From Comamonadaceae bacterium OTU4NAUVB1 (lineage in GTDB: Bacteria; Pseudomonadota; Gammaproteobacteria; Burkholderiales; Burkholderiaceae_C), in assembly GCA_024372625.1 (NCBI GenBank), contig CP099607.1, positions 1 through 64,000 of the forward strand: DNA of 64,000 nucleotides, read 5' to 3'. Position numbers and translations under genes: made by a program. This document shows positions 44,382-53,051 of this stretch, in pieces (positions within the stretch are counted from its first letter, which is position 1; each line of letters starts with the position of its first letter). The notes beneath the pieces were generated by a model. That model was given only the letters and a program-made list of their open reading frames with translations, ran no database searches and had not been told where the DNA came from.

Positions 44382-45998
44382 ATGAAAAAAAACGCTGTCT
44401 CGATTCTCGTTGGCCTCCTTACTGCGGGTAGCGCGTTGCCCGCTTTTGCCCAGTCGCATAGCGGGCACGGCATGGTCAAACCATCCGTGACAGACGCAGC
44501 GCCAAGCGGCAATGCGCCATGCATGACGCAAGGCGACATGCAGAAAGGTATGGATTCAAGCAAGATGAAATGCGTCGGCCCTGCCAAGAAGCCTGGTACA
44601 GGCCAGGACAAGATGCAGGGCATGGACCACAGCAAGATGCAGGGCATGGGCCAGGGCGGCATGCAGGGCATGGGCCAGGGCGGCATGCAGGGCATGGACC
44701 ACAGCAAGATGCAGGGCATGGACCAGGGCGGCATGCAGGGCATGGACCACAGCAAGATGCAGGGCATGGACCAGGGCGGCATGCAAGGCATGGACCACAG
44801 CAAGATGCAGGGCATGGGCCAGGGCGGCATGCAAGGCATGGACCACAGCAAGATGCAGGGCATGGACCAGGGCGGCATGCAGGGCATGGACCACAGCAAG
44901 ATGCAGGGCATGGGCCAGGGCGGCATGCAGGGCATGGACCACAGCAAGATGCAGGGCATGGACCACGGCGGCATGCAAGGCATGGACCACAGCAAGATGC
45001 AGGGCATGGGCCAGGGCGGCATGCAGGGCATGGACCACAGCAAGATGCAGGGCATGGACCAGGGCGGCATGCAGGGCATGGACCACAGCAAGATGCAGGG
45101 CATGGGCCAGGGCGGCATGCAGGGCATGGACCACAGCAAGATGCAGGGCATGGGCCAGGGCGGCATGCAGGGCATGGACCACAGCAAGATGCAGGGCATG
45201 GACCAGGGCGGCATGCAGGGCATGGATCATGGAGCGGGGGGTATGCAGATGCAGGGTGGCTCGGCGCCGCCAGACGCACGTGATCCCAACGCCTACGCGG
45301 ACGGCTTTGTCACCGGCAGTGGCTTGTATGCCATTGGTTCAAAGCGCAGCCTCCACATGGCCGACGAACATAGCTTTGCCACGGTGCTGGTGGACCGCTT
45401 GGAAGCCGTCGATACAAATTCAGGTCGTTCTACCTCCTATGAAGCGCAAGCCTGGTTTGGTAACTCATACAACAAACTGGTGATCAAGACAGAAGGCGAA
45501 GTGGAAAAAGGCCGGGTCCATGAAGCCAGAAACGAACTCCTTTGGAGTCGCGCCGTATCCACATATTTCGACACTCAGCTTGGTATTCGAAATGATGCGG
45601 GCAGTGGCCGACCGTCGCGCAATTGGTTGGCGTTTGGTATTCAAGGACTCTCGCCCTACTGGTTTGAAGTCGAGGCGACAGGATATGTTTCGCAAGATGG
45701 CCGAGCTGCCGCACGATTCGCTGCCGAATACGAATTGCTTCTGACTCAGCGCTTGATTTTGCAGCCGCGCGTAGAAGCAAACATCTATTCAAAAAATGAC
45801 CCGGACGCAGGGATTGGCAGTGGACTTGCCAATGTCTCTGCAGGCTTGCGGCTTCGTTACGAATTTAGTCGGCAATTCGCTCCTTATATCGGACTTGAAA
45901 AGTATTCGACTTTCGGGAAAACGGCGGACTTGGTGCGCGCTTCAGGCGGGCGGGCAAGTGAAACACGCGTCGTTGCCGGTGTTCGGATGTGGTTTTAA
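44382..45998 (+). CDS. copB: Outer-membrane copper resistance protein CopB with expanded Met-rich repeat
   Basis: 538 residues from ATG 44382 (SD AGGA 7 nt before; ATGs at 44355 and 44376 lie upstream, the first overlapping the copA stop). Signal peptide (to about 24), a repeat region of 25 tandem octapeptides GM(D/G)(H/Q)(S/G)(K/G)MQ (residues about 80-279), then the CopB/PcoB beta-barrel (about 300-538, AYADGFVTGSGLYAIG... to RVVAGVRMWF). The CopB core is normal; the repeat is much longer than usual. Confidence 0.92.
   Translation: MKKNAVSILVGLLTAGSALPAFAQSHSGHGMVKPSVTDAAPSGNAPCMTQGDMQKGMDSSKMKCVGPAKKPGTGQDKMQGMDHSKMQGMGQGGMQGMGQGGMQGMDHSKMQGMDQGGMQGMDHSKMQGMDQGGMQGMDHSKMQGMGQGGMQGMDHSKMQGMDQGGMQGMDHSKMQGMGQGGMQGMDHSKMQGMDHGGMQGMDHSKMQGMGQGGMQGMDHSKMQGMDQGGMQGMDHSKMQGMGQGGMQGMDHSKMQGMGQGGMQGMDHSKMQGMDQGGMQGMDHGAGGMQMQGGSAPPDARDPNAYADGFVTGSGLYAIGSKRSLHMADEHSFATVLVDRLEAVDTNSGRSTSYEAQAWFGNSYNKLVIKTEGEVEKGRVHEARNELLWSRAVSTYFDTQLGIRNDAGSGRPSRNWLAFGIQGLSPYWFEVEATGYVSQDGRAAARFAAEYELLLTQRLILQPRVEANIYSKNDPDAGIGSGLANVSAGLRLRYEFSRQFAPYIGLEKYSTFGKTADLVRASGGRASETRVVAGVRMWF
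44619..45218 (+). repeat. 25 x 24-bp tandem repeat inside copB
   Basis: Units encode GMDHSKMQ, GMGQGGMQ, GMDQGGMQ or GMDHGGMQ, alternating DHSK units with QGG units. The DNA units differ by only a few bases. Because the unit is 24 bp without stops in any frame, all six frames stay open here. Confidence 0.95.
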
Positions 45999-46018
45999 TT
46001 TAAATGGAGTTAGTCAAA

Positions 46019-46399
46019 ATGGTTCAAATGCGTAACGTTGTCCGCGCTGCAAGCGCATTGGTGATGGTCATGGCAAGTGCCGCAGCCCTCGCACATCCGA
46101 AATTGTTGTCTTCCACCCCGGCCGAGGGCGCCATGGGAGAAGCTCCCCAGAAAATCGAACTGGAATTTTCTGAAAATCTGGTCAAGCAGTTCTCTGGCGC
46201 CACGTTGACAATGACCGAAATGCCTGGAATGCAAGGCACCATGAAAACACCTGCTTCCGTTTCTTCTTCGGCTGATCCCAAGGTCATGGTCATCACTCCC
46301 ACGCAACCCCTCTCCACCGGCACTTATCGTGTGGACTGGCGCGCAGTGTCCAGCGATACACATCCCATCACCGGCAACTTTAGTTTCAAAGTGAAGTAA
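46019..46399 (+). CDS. copC: Periplasmic copper-binding protein CopC
   Basis: 126 residues from ATG 46019, chosen for GGAG 9 nt upstream; ATG 46004 would add five residues. Signal peptide ends AAALA-HPKLL, leaving His1 as a Cu(II) ligand. Conserved HPKLLSSTPAEGA and the C-terminal DTHPITGNFSFKVK. A Met stretch (MTEMPGMQGTM) is present. It delivers copper to CopD or CopA. Confidence 0.92.
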   Translation: MVQMRNVVRAASALVMVMASAAALAHPKLLSSTPAEGAMGEAPQKIELEFSENLVKQFSGATLTMTEMPGMQGTMKTPASVSSSADPKVMVITPTQPLSTGTYRVDWRAVSSDTHPITGNFSFKVK

Positions 46400-46402
46400 A
46401 TC

Positions 46403-47329
46403 ATGGATCTGGATTGGTGGAGCGTGCTTTTTCGATTCGGGCTGTATTTGGACTTTATGGTTCTCTTTGGAACGCCATTGTTCAGCCTTTATGCTTTGAA
46501 AAATGAAGAGCGCTCAACTTTTCCGGGTCGTGTTTTTCCAAAAGTCATTCTCACAAGCATTTTTCTTGGTTTCGCACTGTCAGTTGCCAGCTTGGTCGTC
46601 ATGGTCAAAAACATGACCGGCGCTACCGATTTTCAAACAATCGAGAGTCACGCATTCGGGATGATTCTTGGCGAAACCTATTTCGGCACCGCTTGGATTG
46701 CCCGCATGCTGGGAGTGGTTGTGAGTTTGATGGGCATGCTACGATTTCGCAGTAGCCCTGCCCAAGGATGCATCCTTGTTTCCTTGGGTGGCGCAATTGC
46801 TTTGGGTTCGCTGGCTTGGGGTGGTCATGGCGCAATGGACGAAGGAACGCGAGGCTTTCTGCACTTTACAGCCGACATTCTTCATCTGCTGGCAGCTGGC
46901 GCTTGGGTGGGTGCCCTCGCTTCATTCCTTGCCTTGGCCAAGCCAGGTTCGAGTGAGAAGCACTTTGCAGTTCTTGCCAGAACGTCCGTGGGTTTTGCCA
47001 TGGTCGGAACGATCATTGTCGTCACACTGCTCGTGACCGGAATCATCAACTTCTATCTGATTGCAGGGACAAACCTGAACCTGCTTTTTCAGAGTGCCTA
47101 CGGCAGGTTATTGCTGCTCAAGTTGGCATTGTTCGCCGGCATGCTGCTGATGGCCGCCCTCAATCGCTATCGCCTCGCGCCACGCATTGAAGCAGCTGCT
47201 TTTTCGGGTAACACGCAGGCGGCGTGCATGGCTCTCAAGCGCAGTCTCAACGTCGAATTTTCACTGGCTGTTGCCATACTTCTTCTGGTGGCGATTTTCG
47301 GCCTGCTGTCGCCTGAAATTCCAAAGTAA
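46403..47329 (+). CDS. copD: Inner-membrane copper transport protein CopD
   Basis: 308 residues, eight membrane helices, with features of the CopD family (YLDFMVLFGTPLF, WGGHGAMDEGTRGFLHFTADILHLLAAGAWVGAL, ALNRYRLAP). It starts 3 bp after copC and is thought to bring copper into the cytoplasm with CopC. Confidence 0.92.
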   Translation: MDLDWWSVLFRFGLYLDFMVLFGTPLFSLYALKNEERSTFPGRVFPKVILTSIFLGFALSVASLVVMVKNMTGATDFQTIESHAFGMILGETYFGTAWIARMLGVVVSLMGMLRFRSSPAQGCILVSLGGAIALGSLAWGGHGAMDEGTRGFLHFTADILHLLAAGAWVGALASFLALAKPGSSEKHFAVLARTSVGFAMVGTIIVVTLLVTGIINFYLIAGTNLNLLFQSAYGRLLLLKLALFAGMLLMAALNRYRLAPRIEAAAFSGNTQAACMALKRSLNVEFSLAVAILLLVAIFGLLSPEIPK

Positions 47330-47367
47330 AAAAACAACCTTTCAGCTTTTTCAACACGATCTCCAAC

Positions 47368-47850
47368 ATGCCAAATGAAATCAACCCTACGCGCCGCGGC
47401 TTCATGGTGGCAGGCGCCTTTTCCGCTCTAGCGCTGCCTGTGCTGGCAGCCACAGAGGCGAAAGGCCCGCTGATCGAGGTGTGGAAAACGCCAACGTGTG
47501 GTTGCTGCAAGGAATGGGTTTCGCATTTGGAGCGCGCCGGTTTCAAAACAACGGTGCACGATGTCGAAGACACTTCTGCGATTCGTGCCAAAAAAGGCAT
47601 CCCGCTCGCATTGGCGTCGTGCCATACCGGCGAGGTCGCCGGGTACGCCCTGGAAGGGCATGTGCCGGCTTCGGAAATCAAGCGTTTGCTGGCTGAGCGC
47701 CCTCAGGCGGTCGGACTTGCCGTTGCTGGGATGCCCATGGGGTCACCCGGCATGGAAGGCACCCCCGGTGCTGCTCAACCACAACCCCGTTTCGATGTCT
47801 TGTTGGTTTCAAAACAGGGCGCGCCTACCGTCTATCGAGCCTACCGGTAA
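47368..47850 (+). CDS. DUF411 periplasmic metal-binding protein
   Basis: 160 residues from ATG 47368 with a twin-Arg leader (TRRGFMVAGAFSALALPVLA). The DUF411 fold starts at IEVWKTPTCGCCKEWVSHLE with CxxxCxCC, and has LASCHTGEVAGYALEGHVP and a Met-rich loop (MPMGSPGME). Frequent partner of copper operons. It ends just before convergent copZ. Confidence 0.9.
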   Translation: MPNEINPTRRGFMVAGAFSALALPVLAATEAKGPLIEVWKTPTCGCCKEWVSHLERAGFKTTVHDVEDTSAIRAKKGIPLALASCHTGEVAGYALEGHVPASEIKRLLAERPQAVGLAVAGMPMGSPGMEGTPGAAQPQPRFDVLLVSKQGAPTVYRAYR

Positions 47851-47867
47851 GCGCAGGTGTTCCCGCT

Positions 47868-48119
47868 TCAGCCGCAGCAGCAGCCACCTTTTTTCGGTGC
47901 CGTTGTCACTGCTGCCGAAGTGGCAACAGAAGGGCTGTACCCGGCGTCTCGGATGCATTGGCTCAAAGCTTCTGCGCTGGCCGTGCTGGATTCGATCTCT
48001 ACCCTGTGGCTTGCCAGATCGATGCGAACGTCTGCTTGCCGATCGACGCTCGCCACCGCTTGGGTGATGGTGGCGATGCAGTGCTTGCAGGTCATGTCGT
48101 TGACTTCAAATGTGATCAT
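47868..48119 (-). CDS. copZ: CopZ-like metallochaperone with extra Cys tail
   Basis: 83 residues with the HMA fold: MTCKHC metal site (residues 9-14), FEVNDMTCKHCIATI and a C-terminal tail KKGGCCCG that adds three Cys, not usual for CopZ. It probably carries Cu(I) to the ATPase encoded downstream of cueR. A CueR-type operator precedes it. Confidence 0.88.
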   Translation of the reverse strand: MITFEVNDMTCKHCIATITQAVASVDRQADVRIDLASHRVEIESSTASAEALSQCIRDAGYSPSVATSAAVTTAPKKGGCCCG

Positions 48120-48159
48120 GGATTCTTTCGACAGAAGGGTTTGAAAAGCTCATGTTCAT

Positions 48160-48182
48160 CCTTGCCTCAATGGGAAGGTCAA
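48160..48182 (-). promoter_or_regulatory. CueR-type operator in the copZ promoter
   Basis: Reading the minus strand, TTGACC (-35 type) overlaps CCTTCC-N7-GCAAGG, the same spacing as the E. coli copA promoter site CCTTCC-N7-GGAAGG. It is about 40 bp upstream of the copZ ATG. Confidence 0.65.
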
Positions 48183-48309
48183 CAAAAAAGCTGTCTTGTC
48201 CCTCATCCCGAAATGTTCACGCACATAAGCTTTGACCTTGCCATTGTGGGAACCTTGAAGATGCGTTGTTGAACTTGGCAGGTTGATGTGATCCATTGGC
48301 CACCTCTTA

Positions 48310-48335
48310 GCAACTTTGCTGAGCTGCAAAGTTGC
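48310..48335. promoter_or_regulatory. Perfect dyad upstream of cueR
   Basis: GCAACTTTGC-TGAGCT-GCAAAGTTGC, 57 bp before the cueR ATG. It could be an operator of a second regulator or a hairpin in the leader. Confidence 0.5.
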
Positions 48336-48391
48336 CTTCGGTGCCACCGGCAGTCCGCGTTGCCAAGCATCACTTTCAAGGAAGAAGGCGC

Positions 48392-48856
48392 ATGGGTCCT
48401 TTCAACATCGGCGAAACGGCCAAGGCTTCGGGCCTGTCAGCCAAGATGATCCGTCACTACGAGAAGGTGGGTCTGTTCCCCGAGGCGTTGCGCACCGAGG
48501 CCGGCTACCGCCAGTACACGGACAAGGAAGTCAGCACGCTGCGGTTCATCCGCCAGTCACGCGATCTGGGTTTTTCGATCGAGCAGATCCGCGAGTTGCT
48601 GGGCTTGTGGCAAAACCAGCGACGTCCCAGCCTACAGGTCAAGGTGCTGGCGCAGGCCCACCTCCAGGAACTCGACGCCAAGCTCCAGGAGCTCCAGGCT
48701 ATGAAGGCCACGCTGGCGCATTTGGTGGACCACTGCCATGGCGATGACCGACCCGACTGTCCGATCGTCGAAAACCTGGCAGACGAGCAGCGTCCAATTC
48801 CCGATGCGACACCGCTTCGCTTTCGTGGCAGTGGCCTCCAGCCAGGTCGACACTGA
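48392..48856 (+). CDS. cueR: Copper-responsive MerR-family regulator CueR
   Basis: 154 residues from ATG 48392 with a MerR HTH ([26 protein letters not shown]), a coiled coil and the metal loop Cys115-x7-Cys123 ([12 protein letters not shown]), matching the Cys112/Cys120 spacing of CueR. Activates copZ and the ATPase by binding between -35 and -10. The C-terminal tail (about 20 extra residues) is longer than in E. coli. Confidence 0.92.
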   Translation: MGPFNIGETAKASGLSAKMIRHYEKVGLFPEALRTEAGYRQYTDKEVSTLRFIRQSRDLGFSIEQIRELLGLWQNQRRPSLQVKVLAQAHLQELDAKLQELQAMKATLAHLVDHCHGDDRPDCPIVENLADEQRPIPDATPLRFRGSGLQPGRH

Positions 48857-48897
48857 GCCACTGCATTTGTAACCCTCCCACCGCTTGGACAAACCGC

Positions 48898-51351
48898 ATG
48901 GAACACACACATTCACCTTCCCATGGGGGTCCTCGCGGAACTCACGGCTCGCCTCCCTCAGTCCTGGGTGAAAAGGCATCCTCCACCCCCACGGACCCAC
49001 CTCTGAAGGACCCGGTGTGCGGCATGAGCGTCACCGTCCAGTCGCCTCATGTCCTGCAGTACGAACAACGGCCGGTCTACTTCTGCAGCGCGGGGTGCAA
49101 GGCCAAGTTCCAGGCCGATCCGGCCAAGTACATGAAGCCTTCGCCGGTGTCAGCTGCGACCGTCGATGTTCAACCTGCTCATCCTTCCCAAGTCGCACCC
49201 CCGGATGCCATAGGTGCCATCTACACCTGTCCCATGCACCCGGAGATCCGTCAGGACCACCCCGGCAACTGTCCCAAGTGCGGCATGACGCTGGAGCCGG
49301 AGATGCCCACCCTTGAAGAGGGCGAAGACCCGGAACTGCGCGATTTCAGGCATCGATTCTTCTGGACCCTGCCGCTGACGATCGTCGTCACCGTGCTGGC
49401 GATGGCGGGTCACCGCCTGCAGTGGTTCGAGATGGGCACCCAAAGCTGGATCGAACTGGTCCTCACGGTGCCGATCGTGCTGTGGGCCGGCTGGCCGTTC
49501 TTCGTGCGTGCCGTGCAGTCGGTGGCGAACCGCAGTCCCAACATGTGGACGCTGATCGGCTTGGGCACGGCTGCAGCCTTTGTCTACAGCGTCGTGGCGA
49601 CGGTGGCGCCGGGTGTGTTCCCTGCGTCCTTCGTGTCCATGGGCAGGGTCTCGGTCTACTTCGAGGCAGCCGCTGTGATCATCTCGCTCACGCTGCTCGG
49701 CCAAATCCTGGAACTCAAGGCGCGCTCGCAGACCTCGGCTGCCATCAAGTCGCTGCTTGGCCTGGCGCCCAAGACGGCTCGCCGAATCAACGCCGATGAC
49801 GTTGAAGAGGATGTGCCGATCACGCACGTCCACGTGGGCGACCGTTTGCGCGTGCGGCCTGGAGAAAAAGTGCCGGTGGACGGCGTGGTGCTCGAAGGCG
49901 GCAGCGCGGTCGATGAATCCATGCTGACGGGTGAGCCGCTGCCCGTGACCAAGCGGGTGGGCGATCCGCTGATCGGCGCCACGCTGAACACGAACGGCGC
50001 GCTGGTGATGCGATCGGAAAAGGTCGGATCGCAAACCGTGCTGGCGAACATCGTGCAGATGGTCGTGCAGGCCCAACGCTCGAAGGCGCCCATGCAGCGC
50101 ATGGCGGACCATGTCGCCGGTTACTTCGTCGTGACCGTCATCGGCGTGGCGGTCTTGACGCTGCTGGCCTGGGGATTCTTCGGGCCCGAACCCAGTTGGG
50201 TCTACGGACTGATCAATGCGGTGGCCGTGCTCATCATCGCTTGTCCCTGTGCCCTTGGCTTGGCCACGCCGATGTCGATCATGGTGGCGACCGGCAAGGC
50301 CGCCACCCAGGGCGTGCTGTTCCGAGACGCGGCAGCAATCGAGAACTTTCGCAAGGTCGATGCGCTGATCGTCGACAAGACAGGAACGCTCACGGAAGGC
50401 CGGCCCGTGTTCGAACGAGTCGTGCCTGTGTCGGGGTTCACAGAAGACGAGGTTCTGCGCCTTGCCGCCAGTTTGGATCAAGGCAGCGAGCATCCTTTGG
50501 CGGACGCCATTGTCCGGGCAGCGCGAGAGCGAAACCTGACCTTGACCACGCCCGAGGGTTTCGAGTCCAGCACCGGCATCGGCGTCAGCGGCAGCGTGGA
50601 CGGCAAAAAGCTCGCCTTGGGCAACACCGCGCTGATGGCGCAATTGCACGTGCCGGTCGATGACCTGAAGTCGCAGGCCGAGGCCATGCGCACGCAAGGC
50701 GCCAGCGTGATGTTCTTGGCGGTCGATGGTCAGCCTGCAGGTTTGGTGGCAGTTTCCGATCCGATCAAGGCCACCACCTTGGAAGCACTGGCCGGCCTCA
50801 AGGCTTCAGGTCTGCGCGTCATCATGGCCACGGGCGATGGCCTGACGACGGCCAAGGCCGTCGCTGAGCGGCTGGGCATCGACGAGGTGCACGGCGAAGT
50901 CAAACCCGCTGACAAGCTGGCGCTGGTCAGTCGGCTCCAGCAGGAAGGCCGCATCGTCGCCATGGCAGGCGACGGCATCAACGACGCGCCGGCACTGGCC
51001 AAAGCCGATGTGGGCATCGCGATGGGAACAGGAACCGACGTGGCCATGAACAGTGCCCAGGTGACACTCGTCAAGGGCGACCTGCGCGGCATCGCGCAGG
51101 CCCGTCTGATTTCTGAGCAAACCATCGCTAACATGAAGCAGAACCTGATGTTTGCTTTTCTCTATAACGCGCTGGGCATCCCGCTGGCGGCGGGGGTGCT
51201 GTACCCGTTCACTGGATGGTTGCTCTCGCCCATGATTGCGGCGCTGGCGATGAGCCTGAGTTCAGCCTCCGTCATCACCAACGCCTTGCGCCTGAGGTCC
51301 AGCCGAGTCAATGAAATCGGCCGCTCAGATCATGCACATTCAAAGGCATGA
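48898..51351 (+). CDS. Copper P1B-type ATPase with YHS and heavy-metal-binding domains
   Basis: 817 residues. N-terminal His stretch (HTHSPSHGG), a YHS domain (38-80, [10 protein letters not shown]...[10 protein letters not shown]), an HMBD zinc-ribbon-like part (108-134, [10 protein letters not shown]...CPKCGM), then eight helices with CPC at about 449 ([12 protein letters not shown]), DKTGT (phospho-Asp about 493), SEHPLADA and GDGINDAP. It lacks the HMA domain of CopA. This layout is found in CopF/SilP-like exporters. Cotranscribed 41 bp after cueR. Confidence 0.93.
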   Translation: MEHTHSPSHGGPRGTHGSPPSVLGEKASSTPTDPPLKDPVCGMSVTVQSPHVLQYEQRPVYFCSAGCKAKFQADPAKYMKPSPVSAATVDVQPAHPSQVAPPDAIGAIYTCPMHPEIRQDHPGNCPKCGMTLEPEMPTLEEGEDPELRDFRHRFFWTLPLTIVVTVLAMAGHRLQWFEMGTQSWIELVLTVPIVLWAGWPFFVRAVQSVANRSPNMWTLIGLGTAAAFVYSVVATVAPGVFPASFVSMGRVSVYFEAAAVIISLTLLGQILELKARSQTSAAIKSLLGLAPKTARRINADDVEEDVPITHVHVGDRLRVRPGEKVPVDGVVLEGGSAVDESMLTGEPLPVTKRVGDPLIGATLNTNGALVMRSEKVGSQTVLANIVQMVVQAQRSKAPMQRMADHVAGYFVVTVIGVAVLTLLAWGFFGPEPSWVYGLINAVAVLIIACPCALGLATPMSIMVATGKAATQGVLFRDAAAIENFRKVDALIVDKTGTLTEGRPVFERVVPVSGFTEDEVLRLAASLDQGSEHPLADAIVRAARERNLTLTTPEGFESSTGIGVSGSVDGKKLALGNTALMAQLHVPVDDLKSQAEAMRTQGASVMFLAVDGQPAGLVAVSDPIKATTLEALAGLKASGLRVIMATGDGLTTAKAVAERLGIDEVHGEVKPADKLALVSRLQQEGRIVAMAGDGINDAPALAKADVGIAMGTGTDVAMNSAQVTLVKGDLRGIAQARLISEQTIANMKQNLMFAFLYNALGIPLAAGVLYPFTGWLLSPMIAALAMSLSSASVITNALRLRSSRVNEIGRSDHAHSKA

Positions 51352-51410
51352 GCTGGCGGCCGAAATTTACCGAATTGTTGCGAGGGAAGCCTCAAATGCT
51401 TCCCGAATGC

Positions 51411-51845
51411 TCAACGCTGGGCAGCCTTCACGCCACGGATTTGCTGCGCACGTTCCATTCGCTCCAGCGTTGCGTTGAACTCAGCACCGGAGCGTGCCGT
51501 GGCATAGGCTGCCGTGGCCTGGCGGTAAGCCGGGCTCGACGTGCCAGCACCTGCTTCACCGGCCTGCAGGGTCGCGAGACCGGAACGCATCCACACCGCC
51601 GTGTCGGCGGCAACGAACGCCCGGCTGTTCGCGCTGACGGCGGGAGCGGGTGCGGCAGTGCCGTCGGAGTGCTCCAACCGTGTCCACAGATTGGACTGCG
51701 GCTCCTCACCGGACACGCTGGCCCGGCTCAAGGTGGAGGCAAACGGCGCAGGCTGCAGTGCGGCGGGCGCCTTGTCATCGGCCATGACCAGACCGGCGAA
51801 GCTGCTCAGAAGAGCCAAGGACACGAGGGACGTAATGCGGTTCAT
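51411..51845 (-). CDS. Small secreted protein, DUF4148-like
   Basis: 144 residues, signal peptide (MNRITSLVSLALLSSFAGLVMA), Ala-rich mature part (SRASVSGEEP..., ATAAYATARSG). Such short DUF4148-like proteins are common near metal and stress genes in Burkholderiales; function unknown. Convergent with the ATPase gene. Confidence 0.6.
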   Translation of the reverse strand: MNRITSLVSLALLSSFAGLVMADDKAPAALQPAPFASTLSRASVSGEEPQSNLWTRLEHSDGTAAPAPAVSANSRAFVAADTAVWMRSGLATLQAGEAGAGTSSPAYRQATAAYATARSGAEFNATLERMERAQQIRGVKAAQR

Positions 51846-52290
51846 GAGAGTGAATTCCTAGTTAGTTCAATGTTCAAGATGTCCATGACGTCGGTATCTT
51901 GTTCAAGCACCTCATCGCGTCATGGGGTGAACTTTAAAAACCTCTCGACGTCCGGAGGCTGACGGGGGGATGACAAATTCGTCATGGTCGATCGGGTACA
52001 GCACCGCGCCACGCGTCATGGCAAGCATGCCGACTTGGCAGCATGTGCATGTCGAAAAGTGCCAACAAGTTCGTCAGGCTCAAGGTAGGGCATGCGACTT
52101 CTCAAAATGACCCAGTAGGACAAGGTTCATCGCAAAAGAGGACGTGCACCTCCACTTGCCAAAGCGCCTCTCTATCGCACCAAACGTCAGTCTGTATTTC
52201 TTACACCGCAACGCGGCGCAGTCAGGTAGATCTGAAAGCACTGCGAGAGGCTACTCAACCTGTCACTTCGATCTTTATCAAGGAAACCTC
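51846..52290. other. Intergenic between divergent secreted-protein genes
   Basis: 445 bp with promoters presumably for both flanking genes. A frame from 52043 exists but looks non-coding. Nothing else recognised. Confidence 0.4.
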
Positions 52291-52731
52291 ATGAACCTCA
52301 CCTCCCATGCGCGCCAGCCCAAGACCCTTCGCGCCGGGTTTTTGAACGTTTTGTGTGCGGCCGGTCTGCTCGGCAGTCTGGTCGCGCCGTTGGCCGTTCA
52401 TGCGCAACCCGCCAAGACCGAGGCACCCATGGCCGGTCATACCATGCCCGCTGGTGGCATGAATCACGGCGGTGACATGAAAGCCATGATGAAGGGCATG
52501 AACGACAAGATGGCCGGCATGACAATGACTGGCAATCACGATGTCGATTTTGCGCAGATGATGCGCATCCATCATCAGGGCGCCATCGACATGGCCGAGA
52601 TGGAACTGAAGAACGGCAAGGATGCCTCGATGCGCAAGATGGCGCAGGAAGTCATCAAGGCGCAGAAGAAGGAAATTGCGACCATTGATCGTTATCTGGC
52701 CAAAAACGGCGTTTCTATCAAAGGTTCTTGA
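52291..52731 (+). CDS. Secreted Met-rich DUF305 protein
   Basis: 146 residues from ATG 52291, SD AAGGA 7 nt before. Signal peptide (to about 39), Met/His-rich linker (MAGHTMPAGGMNHGGDMKAMMKGM), then DUF305 core with FAQMMRIHHQGAIDMAEMEL. Placed after the copper ATPase cluster. Confidence 0.88.
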   Translation: MNLTSHARQPKTLRAGFLNVLCAAGLLGSLVAPLAVHAQPAKTEAPMAGHTMPAGGMNHGGDMKAMMKGMNDKMAGMTMTGNHDVDFAQMMRIHHQGAIDMAEMELKNGKDASMRKMAQEVIKAQKKEIATIDRYLAKNGVSIKGS

Positions 52732-52836
52732 TCCAGATCTTCAAAACTGCAAGCTCGGCGAGCACAGTCAAATCGTTACGCTGTGCTGCCAACGCCCTTG
52801 GGTGACTTTTATCGAAGTGGGCAAGCATGACCACTT

Positions 52837-52863
52837 GCCGGCGTCCGACGCCGGCTTTTCTTA
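52837..52863 (+). terminator. Intrinsic terminator after the DUF305 gene
   Basis: GCCGGCG-TCCGA-CGCCGGC stem followed by TTTTCTTA. Confidence 0.8.
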
Positions 52864-53051
52864 TTTGGCTTGGCGAGACGAACAACATGCAAATCGGACG
52901 CGGCATTGACCGCGATGCCAGCTGCTGTGGCTTCACGATCAACCACGCTTTTCCGACATTCGAAAGCTGCTGTCTCTAAGCTGGGGGAGCGTTGCCCTGG
53001 CGCCTGGCAAAGGGAGTGCGAACCTCGGTCAGCTCAGACTGCCTGAATGAA

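Noticed and set aside
44619..45218. CRISPR-like array
   Set aside because: There are no distinct spacers; the whole array is a coding tandem repeat.
44309..45283. Long open frames on both strands across the copB repeat
   Set aside because: They come from the 24-bp repeat, which has no stop in any frame; only the CopB frame has leader and barrel.
49150..50697. 515-codon minus-strand frame opposite the copper ATPase
   Set aside because: His/Gln/Arg-rich antisense shadow with no family features.
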